Origin: Erwinia billingiae Eb661
GTDB taxonomy: Bacteria; Pseudomonadota; Gammaproteobacteria; Enterobacterales; Enterobacteriaceae
Direction of reading: 5' to 3'
Assembly (NCBI RefSeq): GCF_000196615.1
Contig: NC_014306.1
Coordinates: forward strand, 4,588,001-4,652,000
DNA length: 64,000 bases
Shown: piece by piece, positions 15,876-24,785 of the stretch
How the letters are laid out: each line of letters begins with the position of its first letter
Numbering within the stretch: the first letter of the stretch is position 1
Program-made: the position numbers and the translations under genes
Notes under the pieces: generated by a model
Database searches by the model: none
What the model was told of the DNA's origin: nothing
Seen by the model: the letters and a program-made list of their open reading frames with translations, nothing else

Positions 15876-17774
15876 ATGATTGTCTTCTCATCGTTACAAA
15901 TTCGACGCGGTGTCCGCGTACTGCTGGACAATGCCACAGCCACGATTAACCCCGGGCAGAAAGTGGGCCTGGTGGGAAAAAACGGCTGCGGTAAATCCAC
16001 GCTGCTGTCGCTGCTCAAAAACGAGATAAGCGCCGATGCAGGGAGCTTTAGCTTTCCCGGCACCTGGTCGCTGGCCTGGGTCAATCAGGAAACCCCGGCC
16101 CTTTCCGTTCCGGCGATTGAATACGTGATCGATGGCGATCGCGAATTCCGTCAGCTGGAAGCTGAACTGGCACATGCCAATGAGATCAACGACGGCCACG
16201 CCATCGCCACGCTGCACGGTAAGCTGGATGCGATTCAGGCCTGGACAATACAGCCTCGCGCCGCCAGCCTGCTTAACGGTTTGGGCTTTTCTCAGGAACA
16301 GCTGCAACGCCCGGTAAGCGATTTCTCCGGCGGCTGGCGCATGCGTCTTAACCTGGCGCAGGCGCTGATTTGTCGCTCTGACCTGCTGTTACTCGATGAA
16401 CCGACAAACCACCTCGATCTTGATGCGGTGATCTGGCTGGAGCGCTGGCTGAACAGCTATCAGGGCACGCTGGTATTAATTTCGCATGACCGCGACTTCC
16501 TCGATCCGGTGGTCGACAAAATTCTGCATATCGAAAACCAGTCGATGAACGAATACACCGGCAACTACAGCTCGTTCGAAATTCAGCGCGCCACCAAGCT
16601 GTCGCAGCAGCAGTCGATGTTTGAAAATCAGCAGCAAAAAGTGGCGCATCTGCAAAGCTTTATCGACCGCTTTAAGGCCAAAGCCAGTAAAGCCAAGCAG
16701 GCACAAAGCCGCATCAAAATGCTCGAGCGCATGGAGATGATCGCGCCTGCTCACGTTGATAACCCGTTCACCTTCAGCTTCCGCGAGCCGGAAAGCCTGC
16801 CTAACCCGTTGCTGAAGATGGAAAAAGTCACCGCCGGTTACGGTGATAAAATCATCCTGAATTCCATCAAGCTGAACCTGGTTCCCGGCTCCCGCATTGG
16901 GCTGCTCGGCCGCAACGGGGCCGGTAAATCCACGTTGATTAAGATGCTGGCCGGCGATCTGGCGCCGTTAAAGGGCGATATCGGCCTGGCAAAAGGCATC
17001 AAGCTTGGTTACTTCGCCCAGCATCAACTGGAATTCTTACGGGCAGATGAATCTCCGCTGCAGCATATGGTGCGTCTGGCGCCAAAAGTGTTGGAACAGC
17101 AGCTGCGGGATTATCTGGGCAGCTTTGGTTTCCAGGGCGATAAAGTCACTGAAAACACCGAACGCTTCTCCGGCGGTGAAAAAGCGCGGCTGGTGCTGGC
17201 CCTTATTGTCTGGCAGCGCCCTAACCTGCTGCTGCTTGATGAACCGACCAACCACCTGGATCTGGATATGCGTCAGGCGCTGACCGAAGCGCTGATTGAT
17301 TTCGAAGGCGCACTGGTCGTCGTTTCGCACGATCGTCACCTGCTGCGCTCCACCACCGACGATCTCTACCTGGTTCACGATGGTCAGGTCGAGCCGTTTG
17401 ATGGCGATCTGGAAGATTACCAGCAGTGGCTGAGCGATCTGCAAAAGCAGACCTCGGCGTCAGAGCCGAAGCAGGACAGCGCCAACAGCGCGCAAAACCG
17501 TAAAGACCAGAAACGGCGTGAAGCGGAACTGCGCACCCAGACTCAGCCGCTGCGTAAGCAGATCGAGAAGCTGGAAAAGCAGATGGAAAAGCTGAACACG
17601 CAACTGTCAGAGGCGGAAGCCAAACTGGCCGATGGCGACATCTACGATCAGAGCCGCAAAGCCGATCTTACTTTAGCGCTACAACAGCAGGCTACGGCTA
17701 AATCGGCGCTGGAAGAGTGTGAGATGGAATGGCTGGATGCGCAGGAGCAGTTGGAAACCCTGATGGCCTCCTGA
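15876..17774 (+). CDS. yheS: ABC-F family ATPase YheS
   Basis: Cytoplasmic ABC-F protein; relatives act on the ribosome to rescue or regulate stalled elongation. The 632-residue product has two nucleotide-binding domains: Walker A GKNGCGKST (near 36) and GRNGAGKST (near 345), signatures FSGGWRMRL and FSGGEKARL, and Walker B LLLDEPTNHLDLD in both. An interdomain linker of about 80 residues and a charged C-terminal coiled coil (from about 540) are typical. It is the last backbone gene before the first accessory block. Confidence 0.95.
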   Translation: MIVFSSLQIRRGVRVLLDNATATINPGQKVGLVGKNGCGKSTLLSLLKNEISADAGSFSFPGTWSLAWVNQETPALSVPAIEYVIDGDREFRQLEAELAHANEINDGHAIATLHGKLDAIQAWTIQPRAASLLNGLGFSQEQLQRPVSDFSGGWRMRLNLAQALICRSDLLLLDEPTNHLDLDAVIWLERWLNSYQGTLVLISHDRDFLDPVVDKILHIENQSMNEYTGNYSSFEIQRATKLSQQQSMFENQQQKVAHLQSFIDRFKAKASKAKQAQSRIKMLERMEMIAPAHVDNPFTFSFREPESLPNPLLKMEKVTAGYGDKIILNSIKLNLVPGSRIGLLGRNGAGKSTLIKMLAGDLAPLKGDIGLAKGIKLGYFAQHQLEFLRADESPLQHMVRLAPKVLEQQLRDYLGSFGFQGDKVTENTERFSGGEKARLVLALIVWQRPNLLLLDEPTNHLDLDMRQALTEALIDFEGALVVVSHDRHLLRSTTDDLYLVHDGQVEPFDGDLEDYQQWLSDLQKQTSASEPKQDSANSAQNRKDQKRREAELRTQTQPLRKQIEKLEKQMEKLNTQLSEAEAKLADGDIYDQSRKADLTLALQQQATAKSALEECEMEWLDAQEQLETLMAS

Positions 17775-17781
17775 TGCCACA

Positions 17782-17814
17782 CGTCAGAGGCGCGTGAAAT
17801 GCGCACCTCTGACG
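17782..17814. terminator. Hairpin between yheS and nadV
   Basis: CGTCAGAGG (17782-17790) pairs with CCTCTGACG (17806-17814) around a GCG-stemmed inner loop, seven bases after the yheS stop. The tails are only weakly T-rich in either direction, so it is a candidate shared terminator for the convergent yheS and nadV. Confidence 0.6.
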
Positions 17815-17824
17815 CTTTGCTGAT

Positions 17825-19312
17825 TTACTGTGCGCCCAGACGCTGACGCAGCGTCGCAAGATCCTCAGTATTCAATAGTTTGCCATTGAGAAAACGCGTT
17901 TTCAGTTCCCCGCCGCGCTCCTGCGCCCAGTTTTGCCCATCTTTAAGCGTTAATTCCCCGGCGGCATTCCGATCGACCCGCAACAAGCCACGGGCTGAAT
18001 TCTTCATGCCGCTGTCGGTTTTAGGCTGTTTAAAGATTTCACGTCCAACGCCATTCACTTCGCCGTAAGTCGCTTTCATCGCAAAGCCGAAGGTGTCCCG
18101 GGTATTGTACTGGTAGGTGTAAGAGCCGACCCCAAACACCACGTTACTGCTGGCAAAGCCTTTGGCTTCCAGACGGCTGAGGATCTCATTCGCGCGTTCC
18201 AGCGTAATCGAGTCGCCATAAATCAGCCCCACATGCGGATCCAGCACTTTGTAGCCCTTGCTGTTCACCGTACCGCCAAAGATTTCCCATAACACTTCAA
18301 CAGAGCCTTTTTGCTGGGCGGTTCGCGCGGGATCCGTCGCCTGATCATCACCCGTTCCACATAAGATTTCCACCGGGTTACCGCTGTCCGGGCGAAACAC
18401 CAGCCGACCCTCACGCGCCATAATCTCCGGCCGCAGCTCGCGGCTGTATTCGGTCAGCACTTTCCAGTAATCCCAGGTATCCGACACCACAGAGACAAAT
18501 CCCTGCGGGTAAAGCTCGGTGATCAGCCGGCGGAAAGTGGCGATTTCGCCCTGCTCTTCTCCCATGCACATCACGCTGTGCTCGGTGGCCGGAATGCTGC
18601 CGGCGATAAAGTAATCTTTGGCCGGCGTGTAGTAACGGCGGGCATACAGAATGGAAGGCAAACTGTCGGTGCCGGTAAAGCTCAGCAGGTGCCCGACACC
18701 CGCCTGTGCGGCATCATGCAAGCCTGACATTCCCCGGAAGGAGAAGTCGTGGCACTGAAAATCGATATGGCTGTTATCGTCACAGGTCCGGTCCGCCCAC
18801 AGTTGGCAAATCTGCCGGTAATGGCTGGCGACGGTGGCATTGGTGGACGATTTCCATAACTCCGCCGACATCACGCTTTCCAGGTAATTGACCAGCCAGA
18901 AAAATTCATCAACCGTATTGGTGATGGTCAGCACCGGAATTTTCATCGGCACTTTGCTGCCTTCATCCAGACTTTTGATCTCCAGCGGCAAATAGCCTAC
19001 GCGGTGCAACGCACGAATATGATCAACGCTGACGCTGCCTTTTCCAAGGTAGCTGTCCATCAGCTGTTGATACTCATCCACCACCACCTCTTCTGGCTGG
19101 GCGAAAAACTTGTCGTTAAACAGATCGACCATGAACCACTGCAGAAAACCCTGCAGGCCAAAGAACACCAGACGGTCGTCGGCCAGCGGGGAATGGAAGA
19201 AGCGGTTTCCGCGCGGCGTGAAGTTGGAATAGACCTTGTTGGTGCCCAGCGGGTATTGCTCACGGTGCGAGGTCTTGTAACCATCAATGGCCAGAATCGG
19301 ATTAGTTTGCAT
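17825..19312 (-). CDS. nadV: Nicotinamide phosphoribosyltransferase NadV
   Basis: Joins nicotinamide to PRPP, giving NMN for NAD salvage. The start at 19310-19312 has the strong site AAGGAG seven bases upstream and gives 495 residues (MQTNPILAIDGYKTSHREQYP). Residues known in human NAMPT are in place: Asp216 in FTGTDS (nicotinamide selection), the catalytic-type His245 in PATEHSVMCMG, and VFRPDSGNP for the phosphoribosyl part. It overlaps the upstream PRPP-synthetase-like gene by 11 bases, forming a two-gene operon. Absent at this place in E. coli. A nicotinamide ADP-ribose-pyrophosphate transferase of the phage NARP1 type is an alternative I cannot exclude. Confidence 0.9.
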   Translation of the reverse strand: MQTNPILAIDGYKTSHREQYPLGTNKVYSNFTPRGNRFFHSPLADDRLVFFGLQGFLQWFMVDLFNDKFFAQPEEVVVDEYQQLMDSYLGKGSVSVDHIRALHRVGYLPLEIKSLDEGSKVPMKIPVLTITNTVDEFFWLVNYLESVMSAELWKSSTNATVASHYRQICQLWADRTCDDNSHIDFQCHDFSFRGMSGLHDAAQAGVGHLLSFTGTDSLPSILYARRYYTPAKDYFIAGSIPATEHSVMCMGEEQGEIATFRRLITELYPQGFVSVVSDTWDYWKVLTEYSRELRPEIMAREGRLVFRPDSGNPVEILCGTGDDQATDPARTAQQKGSVEVLWEIFGGTVNSKGYKVLDPHVGLIYGDSITLERANEILSRLEAKGFASSNVVFGVGSYTYQYNTRDTFGFAMKATYGEVNGVGREIFKQPKTDSGMKNSARGLLRVDRNAAGELTLKDGQNWAQERGGELKTRFLNGKLLNTEDLATLRQRLGAQ

Positions 19313-20177
19313 GGTTATCTCCTTCGCGGTGGAAAATGGCATCGCTGTTAATCAGCTCGACATGCGGCTGCGCAATGGCCGGATCGGCAATGGAAGTGGT
19401 AGTCCAGATATGGTCAATGCCCTGACTCAGCAGATGATCAACCCCTTTAGTAAACAGGCCATGAGTGACATAGAGGCTGACCGAGCGGGCTCCCGCCCCG
19501 CGCAGAACGGCGGCCGAACCGATAAAGGTGCCGCCAGCATCACACAGGTCATCGGCGATCAGCACATCGCGTCCCGCAACCTCGCCTTTCAGCAGTTCAA
19601 ATCCACTTAACCTGCCGCTGGTGATATCTCTGTGCTTGGCCAGGATGCCAAACTCGCTGGCCCCGACATGCTGAGCCAGCGCATGAATTTTTTTCAGCGC
19701 GCCCGCGTCCGGTGCTATCAGCATCATTCCCTGTTCCAGCTTGCTCATCAGACTGCGGCTGTGTTGCAGGCAACGATGTTGCGGGATAGCCATCATGCGA
19801 TCGAGGACACCTGCAGCCACATCACTGTGCGGGTCCAGCACTTTCACCCGGTCAAAGCCCAACTGATTGATGAAACCAGCAAAGACCTTCAACGCGAAAC
19901 TGTCGCCATCACGCATGTTGCGATCCTGACGGGCATAAGGCAGCCAGGGCAGCTCGAGGGTCGTTAACGTCAGGGTGTAGCGTTGGCGAGCAGCATCCAG
20001 TAACTGCGCCACGAGCATCAGATCGTCCATGCTCTGCATTGCTGTCGCCCGCAGCGTCAGCACGTTTGCCCGTGGGCGTAATGGCGGAAGCAGGTGAGCC
20101 CAGACCGCACCATCAGGAAAGCGGCCGGTATCGAATGCCGCTTCCTGTCCATCGAGGGTTAATGAGAGTTTCATCAT
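19302..20177 (-). CDS. Ribose-phosphate pyrophosphokinase-like protein
   Basis: Homologue of PRPP synthetase, 291 residues against about 315 for housekeeping Prs, with a shortened and divergent N-terminus. It keeps ELPWLPYARQDRNMRDGDSF (near residues 76-95, the ATP-site region), the metal-binding VLDPHSD and the PRPP-binding loop VLIADDLCDAGGTF. Two adjacent ATG codons (20172-20177) follow AAGGAGTCTGACA, so the start is uncertain by one codon. It feeds directly into nadV by an 11-base overlap. Likely product is PRPP for nicotinamide; an ADP-ribose pyrophosphokinase role is possible given the divergence. It is a paralogue, not the essential prs. Confidence 0.85.
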   Translation of the reverse strand: MMKLSLTLDGQEAAFDTGRFPDGAVWAHLLPPLRPRANVLTLRATAMQSMDDLMLVAQLLDAARQRYTLTLTTLELPWLPYARQDRNMRDGDSFALKVFAGFINQLGFDRVKVLDPHSDVAAGVLDRMMAIPQHRCLQHSRSLMSKLEQGMMLIAPDAGALKKIHALAQHVGASEFGILAKHRDITSGRLSGFELLKGEVAGRDVLIADDLCDAGGTFIGSAAVLRGAGARSVSLYVTHGLFTKGVDHLLSQGIDHIWTTTSIADPAIAQPHVELINSDAIFHREGDNHAN

Positions 20178-20202
20178 TGTCAGACTCCTTTCAGTTATGA
20201 TT

Positions 20203-20219
20203 AATGTCCGAGAGACATT
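20203..20219. promoter_or_regulatory. Palindrome 1, candidate NrtR operator
   Basis: AATGTC and GACATT flank a five-base spacer, an exact six-base inverted repeat containing TGTC-N5-GACA. It lies about 26 bases upstream of the PRPP-synthetase-like start. Assignment to NrtR is inferred from position. Confidence 0.65.
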
Positions 20220-20227
20220 TATATAAT

Positions 20228-20240
20228 TGTCTATGAGACA
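20228..20240. promoter_or_regulatory. Palindrome 2, candidate NrtR operator
   Basis: A second TGTC-N5-GACA, centred 23 bases from the first, about two helical turns. It overlaps the AT-rich TTATATAA stretch that is the best -10 region for the leftward operon. Confidence 0.65.
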
Positions 20241-20358
20241 CTATTAAGCAAGCGTTGGATTTCCATTTCGGGTGATAAACACATAACCAGCTGATTTAAT
20301 GAAGATTAAAACATCCTTTACGCAGCGGTATTTGAATGACGCGCAGCAGACTGATAAT

Positions 20359-20373
20359 GTGTCTTTGTGACAC
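20359..20373. promoter_or_regulatory. Palindrome 3, candidate NrtR operator at nrtR promoter
   Basis: GTGTC-N5-GACAC, the third copy of the same motif, lies directly after a GATAAT -10 (20353-20358) with a TTTGAA -35 (20331-20336), and 19 bases before the nrtR ATG. Binding here would block nrtR transcription, so autorepression is likely. Confidence 0.65.
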
Positions 20374-20391
20374 TTCTTCGCAGGCAATCCC

Positions 20392-21117
20392 ATGACAGCA
20401 GAACAGCAGTATCTGGCCGGCTATGATCCCAGCCGCTATCCCACGCCCATTGTCACCGTCGACAGCGTCCTGTTTACGCTCTTTGACCAACGACTCTGTG
20501 TGTTGCTGGTGCAGCGTGCCAACCATCCGCAGCAAGGTTTTTGGGGGTTACCGGGTGGGTTTATTGATTTAAAGCGTGATGACTCAACCAGAGCCACAGC
20601 CATGAGGAAGTTGCAGGAGAAAACGGGCGTGATTCCGCACTGGCTGGAGCAATTAGAAACGTTTTCCGGCCCCGACAGGGATCCGCGCGGCTGGAGCCTG
20701 ACATCGGCCTGGTATGCGTTGATCGCGGCAGAGAATTGCCAGTCGGAAAGTGATGCCATCAGTGATGTGCAGTGGCAGCCAGTGGCAGAGCTGGCGTCGA
20801 GGTCAGATATTGCCTTTGACCATCAGCAGATTATTGCCGCCGCTTTGCAGCGATTACGGCAGAAGACGCTCTATTCCTTGCTGCCGGTGTACTGCCTGCC
20901 CGCGGCTTTTACGTTGACTCAGCTTCAGGATGTCACCGAAACGATCCTTGGCCAAACGGTGCAGCGCAAAAGCCTTATCCGCCGGTTTGAGGCTTCTGAG
21001 ATGTTCGAAGAAACCGGCGAAAGCGTGGCCACCGGTGCGCGAAAAGCGAAACTCTATCGCCTTAAAGTCGGCGCCGATGTCCGCAACTTCTCGCGCAACC
21101 TGATGGCCGCTGACTAA
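20392..21117 (+). CDS. nrtR: NrtR-type Nudix-HTH regulator of NAD metabolism
   Basis: Transcription regulator with an N-terminal Nudix domain (about 18-150) and a C-terminal winged helix (about 160-230), 241 residues. Family members repress NAD synthesis genes and are released by ADP-ribose. The Nudix box is degenerate: residues 72-79 read RKLQEKTG where the catalytic form is REUxEExG, so it should bind but not hydrolyse its ligand. It is divergent from the nadV operon, and three identical palindromes occupy the 214-base intergenic region. This makes local control of nicotinamide salvage the clear inference. Confidence 0.86.
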   Translation: MTAEQQYLAGYDPSRYPTPIVTVDSVLFTLFDQRLCVLLVQRANHPQQGFWGLPGGFIDLKRDDSTRATAMRKLQEKTGVIPHWLEQLETFSGPDRDPRGWSLTSAWYALIAAENCQSESDAISDVQWQPVAELASRSDIAFDHQQIIAAALQRLRQKTLYSLLPVYCLPAAFTLTQLQDVTETILGQTVQRKSLIRRFEASEMFEETGESVATGARKAKLYRLKVGADVRNFSRNLMAAD

Positions 21118-21127
21118 TTCACAGCCC

Positions 21128-21982
21128 TCAGCGTTCAGCGCGGTAAAAAGGCTTGTCACCCAGGATGGTGGCACGATGCATGATCCTGCGCTGCGGCAGA
21201 TAGTCGGCGTTAGCATAATGCTGCGTGACCCGGTTATCCCAGATAGCAATATCGTTCTCCTGCCAGCGCCAGCGGACCTGAAACTCCGGTTTGGTGACAT
21301 GGGCAAACAGGAAGTTCAGCAGCGCATCGCTCTCCTTCTGGCTGACATCCACAATGCGCGTGGTAAAGCCTTCGTTGACGAATAACGCCGGCTTGCCACT
21401 GAACGGATGGGTGCGGATCACCGGATGCAGCAACGGCGGGTTCTTCTCGACCGCCAGCTTCCAGCGCGCATGCTCCTCTTCACTGCCACGATGCTTAAAC
21501 TCCTGAAATTACTTGGTAAAGTCATGCTCGGCCTGTAATCCGCTCAGCAGCACCTTAAAGGGTTCAGACAGCGCCTCATACGCGGCAATGCCGCTGGTCC
21601 ACAGCGTATCGCCACCCGTTTCCGGCAGCTGTTTGGCCGCAAGGATCGCGCCAGCCGGCGGCGTGGCAATAAAGGTCACATCGGTGTGCCAGTTATCGTT
21701 GTCCGGCGGATTATTGTCATGGGTATCCAGCACGATAATCTCTTCCACACCCGGCGCGTGAGGATAAACCGGGTGGATATGCAGGTCGCCAAAGCGGGTG
21801 GCCAGCGCACGCTGCTGCTGAGGCGTGACCGGCTGATCGCGGAAGAATAAGACCTGATGGCGGATCAGCGCATGATAAAGCTGTTCGAATTGCGCATCGC
21901 TCAGCGGACGGCTGAGGTTGATGTCGGAAACCTGACCGCCGATATTCGGGCCCAGTGCGGTAATCGTCAGACGTTCGTTCAT
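21128..21982 (-). pseudogene. tauD: Taurine dioxygenase TauD, interrupted by in-frame TAA
   Basis: Fe(II)/2-oxoglutarate enzyme releasing sulfite from taurine. From the ATG at 21980-21982 (ATGA overlap with tauC) the frame reads [16 protein letters not shown] and includes the HTD metal motif in NWHTDVTFI. It then meets TAA at 21509-21511 after ...EHDFTK. The same frame goes on without a shift as [13 protein letters not shown] through [13 protein letters not shown] to FYRAER, the full 284-codon length. In E. coli this codon is serine, so a single TCA to TAA change explains it. The distal metal histidine (QHY or MHRAT region) lies beyond the stop, so the 157-residue product should be inactive unless read through. 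Confidence 0.88.
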
Positions 21983-22806
21983 GAGTGTACTCCGTGCCAC
22001 GGGGTTAAGCGGCGCTGAAGCGCGCGCAGCCCCAGCTCAAGGGTGAAAGCGATCAGGGCGATGACGGCAATGCCGGCCAGCACCACATCGGTCGCTAAAA
22101 ATTCTCCGGCGGACTGCACCATAAAGCCCAGTCCACGCGTGGCGGCGATCAGCTCAGCGGCCACCAGCGTCGACCAGCCCACGCCCAAACCAATGCGCAG
22201 ACCGGTGAGGATTTCAGGCAGTGCGCCAGGCAAAATCACAAACCACAGCACCTGCCAGCGGTTGCCGCCCAGCGACTGGGCCGCGCGGATGCGTACCTGC
22301 TGGGCGCTTTTCACCCCAGCCAGGGCTGACATCGCCACCGGGGCAAAAATGGCCAGGTAGATCAGCAGGATTTTGGAGGTCTCGCCAATGCCAAACCAGA
22401 TCACCATCAGCGGCAGATAGGCCAGAGGCGGAACCGGACGATAAAGTTCGATCAGCGGATCGAGAATGCCGCGAGCGGTTGCACTCAATCCCATCAGAAT
22501 GCCTACCGGCACGCCGATAATCACCGCGGCAAACAGCGCGATCAGGATGCGGGTCAGACTGGCGGCCAGATGCTGCCAGAGCGTGGCGTCCATAAACCCC
22601 TGTGAACTGGCAATGGTCAGCAGCTGATGGAACACCTGCTGCGGCGCAGGCAGAAACAGCGGCGCAATCAGTTTCAGCGCCGTGACGCCCCACCAAATCG
22701 CGAGGATCACCAGCAAGGTCGCCGCACTCAGCGTGATCTGGCGGCCAAAGGGCCAACGCAGACGCACGCGGCGTGGCACGGTTTTTTCGGTGGATAACAG
22801 GCTCAT
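21979..22806 (-). CDS. tauC: Taurine ABC transporter permease TauC
   Basis: Inner-membrane subunit of the taurine importer, 275 residues as in E. coli. Six membrane segments are apparent, starting with [21 protein letters not shown]. The ABC-contact EAA loop is near residues 190-205 ([26 protein letters not shown] in parts). It overlaps tauB by four bases upstream and tauD by four bases downstream. Confidence 0.94.
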   Translation of the reverse strand: MSLLSTEKTVPRRVRLRWPFGRQITLSAATLLVILAIWWGVTALKLIAPLFLPAPQQVFHQLLTIASSQGFMDATLWQHLAASLTRILIALFAAVIIGVPVGILMGLSATARGILDPLIELYRPVPPLAYLPLMVIWFGIGETSKILLIYLAIFAPVAMSALAGVKSAQQVRIRAAQSLGGNRWQVLWFVILPGALPEILTGLRIGLGVGWSTLVAAELIAATRGLGFMVQSAGEFLATDVVLAGIAVIALIAFTLELGLRALQRRLTPWHGVHS

Positions 22807-23570
22807 GAAAACACCTCGCGTTGCTGGAAGACCTGGCCTAAAACGTATTCTCTGCGCTCAATAAACGCCGGATCGGACTTGATGGATCGGCAGGACTCGC
22901 CAGCGATATAACGACGACCAAAGTCGAGAGGCAGTCGCTCAATCACCCTTCCCGGCCCGGGCGACAGCAGGATCAGTTCACTGGCAAGAAACACCGCTTC
23001 TTCGATATCGTGAGTGATCAGCAGGATCTTTTTGCCGCTCTCCTTCCACAAGGTCAGCAGCAGTTCCTGCATCTGCTCGCGGGTGAAGGCGTCAAGCGCG
23101 CCGAAAGGTTCATCCAGCAGCAACAGCTGCGGGTCGGCGGTCAGCGCCCGGGCAATGCCCACCCGCTGGCGCATGCCGCCGGACAGCTGCCAGATAAAGC
23201 GTTTTTCAGCGCCTTCCAGCCCAACCTTCTTCAGCATCTGGCGAGCCACCTCGCGGCGAGCGTTTTTCTCGACGCCGGCCAGCTGCAGGCCAAAAGCGAC
23301 GTTATCCAGCACGTTGCGCCACGGAAGCAGCCCTTCATGTTGAAACACCACGCCGCGTTCAGCGCCCGGCCCGGTGACCGCCTTGCCATCCAGCATAATG
23401 CTGCCGGATTCGGCAGGCAGAAAACCGGCAATCAGATTCAGCAGCGTGGTTTTGCCACAGCCTGAAGGTCCCAGCACCACCAGCAGCTCACCAGAATCAA
23501 TCGACAGGTTGATATCCTGCAGTGCGAGATGCCCTTCATAGCGAGCCGTAAGATGCGAGACCGTCAGCAT
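22803..23570 (-). CDS. tauB: Taurine ABC transporter ATPase TauB
   Basis: Cytoplasmic ATP-binding subunit, 255 residues. Walker [10 protein letters not shown] (near 35-43), signature LSGGMRQRV and Walker [13 protein letters not shown] are intact, as is the switch histidine in [10 protein letters not shown]. It lies nine bases after tauA and overlaps tauC by four. With TauA and TauC it would import taurine and related sulfonates when sulfate is scarce. Confidence 0.94.
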   Translation of the reverse strand: MLTVSHLTARYEGHLALQDINLSIDSGELLVVLGPSGCGKTTLLNLIAGFLPAESGSIMLDGKAVTGPGAERGVVFQHEGLLPWRNVLDNVAFGLQLAGVEKNARREVARQMLKKVGLEGAEKRFIWQLSGGMRQRVGIARALTADPQLLLLDEPFGALDAFTREQMQELLLTLWKESGKKILLITHDIEEAVFLASELILLSPGPGRVIERLPLDFGRRYIAGESCRSIKSDPAFIERREYVLGQVFQQREVFS

Positions 23571-23579
23571 GGGAACTCC

Positions 23580-24560
23580 TTATTGCGTCGCGAGAGGTTT
23601 AACGAAGCGATCGGTAACGTAATCGCTGTAATCGGTGGCCGCCTGCGGCACCTTGCCCTGCTCTTTCAGGAATTTAGCGGTATCGACAATCGCCTTATCG
23701 ACCGGCTTCCCGAGTTGTTCAACCTGCTGCTGGGCGGTGAGATAGGTATTGCCTTTCACCAGACCGGGAACCTGTTGTTCCGGCACGCCGCTCAGACGGG
23801 ACAGTTTGCTCAGGTTGTCGCCCTCTTTCAGCCACTGCTCGGGATTATCGAGATAGCCTTTCTGTGCCGCGAGCGCGCTGCGGGCAAAGGCGGTGACCAC
23901 TTCCGGGTGTTTCTGCGCAAAATCTTTACGCACCACCCAGACATCCAGCGTTGGCGATCCCCATTTCCCGACCTGATCGGAATCGGTCAGCACCTTGCCG
24001 GTTTTTTCCAGTTCGTTAACCGCAGGTGCCCAGACGTAGGCGCCATCGATGTCGCCACGCTGCCAGGCAGCAATAATGGCGGGAGGTTGCAGGTTGATAA
24101 TTTGCAGCTGATCGGGACGGATGCCCCAATGCTTCAGCGCGGACAGCAGGCTGTAATGGGTGGTGGAGATAAACGGTACGGCGATGCGTTTACCGATCAA
24201 ATCTTTCGGGGTTTTGATGGTGTTTTTCACCACCATCGCTTCAGAGTTACCCAGCTGAGAGGCCAGCAGGAAGACTTCGATCGGTACCTGCTGGCTGGCG
24301 GCTACGGCCAGAGGGCTTGAGCCGATGTTACCAATCTGCACATCGCCGGAAGCCAGCGCACGCACCACGCTCGCGCCGCTGTCGAATTTACGCCAGTCGA
24401 CTTTCGCCCCGCTCTCTTTGGCAAAGGTGTTGTCGGCCTGAGCGACTTTCGCCGGTTCGGCAGACGTTTGATAGGCTACAGTGACATCCACCGCCTGGGC
24501 GCTAAGCGCCGACAATCCGAGTGATGCTGCAATAAGAGTAAGAGTGAATTTTCCTGCCAT
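23580..24560 (-). CDS. tauA: Taurine-binding periplasmic protein TauA
   Basis: Solute-binding protein of the sulfonate/nitrate (SsuA/NMT1) family, 326 residues against about 320 in E. coli. A signal peptide covers about residues 1-23 (MAGKFTLTLIAASLGLSAL then SAQA). The mature start VDVTVAYQTSAEPAKVAQAD and GSSPLAVAASQQVPIEVFL match taurine-binding proteins. First gene of tauABCD. No Cbl or CysB site could be identified by eye in the upstream 225 bases. Confidence 0.93.
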   Translation of the reverse strand: MAGKFTLTLIAASLGLSALSAQAVDVTVAYQTSAEPAKVAQADNTFAKESGAKVDWRKFDSGASVVRALASGDVQIGNIGSSPLAVAASQQVPIEVFLLASQLGNSEAMVVKNTIKTPKDLIGKRIAVPFISTTHYSLLSALKHWGIRPDQLQIINLQPPAIIAAWQRGDIDGAYVWAPAVNELEKTGKVLTDSDQVGKWGSPTLDVWVVRKDFAQKHPEVVTAFARSALAAQKGYLDNPEQWLKEGDNLSKLSRLSGVPEQQVPGLVKGNTYLTAQQQVEQLGKPVDKAIVDTAKFLKEQGKVPQAATDYSDYVTDRFVKPLATQ

Positions 24561-24713
24561 GATGTCTTCCGCCGCACGTTATTGTTTGAATAACGCCTTT
24601 GTAACCGACAGTGACCATCGCAAGAAAGTAATTAGAAATTATCTGTTATAACCTTTTGTCCTTAGATCAAATGCGGGGTTTCTTAGTCAGAATCCGGGTT
24701 TAGCCCATAAAAA

Positions 24714-24766
24714 AACCACCGGCAGAGAAAGTGCCCCTTCAGGGAGCTGCCTACCTGCCGGTGGTT
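24714..24766 (-). terminator. Terminator after LysE-type exporter gene
   Basis: AACCACCGGCAG (24714-24725) pairs with CTGCCGGTGGTT (24755-24766) with a small inner CCC/GGG hairpin. In the minus direction it runs straight into T7, a strong intrinsic terminator for the gene ending at 24786. Confidence 0.85.
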
Positions 24767-24785
24767 CATGTTGCCGGGCGGGGAA

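Noticed and set aside
21128..21433. A separate short gene downstream of tauD
   Set aside because: It is in the same frame as the tauD 5' part and continues the TauD sequence, so it is the distal part of one interrupted gene.
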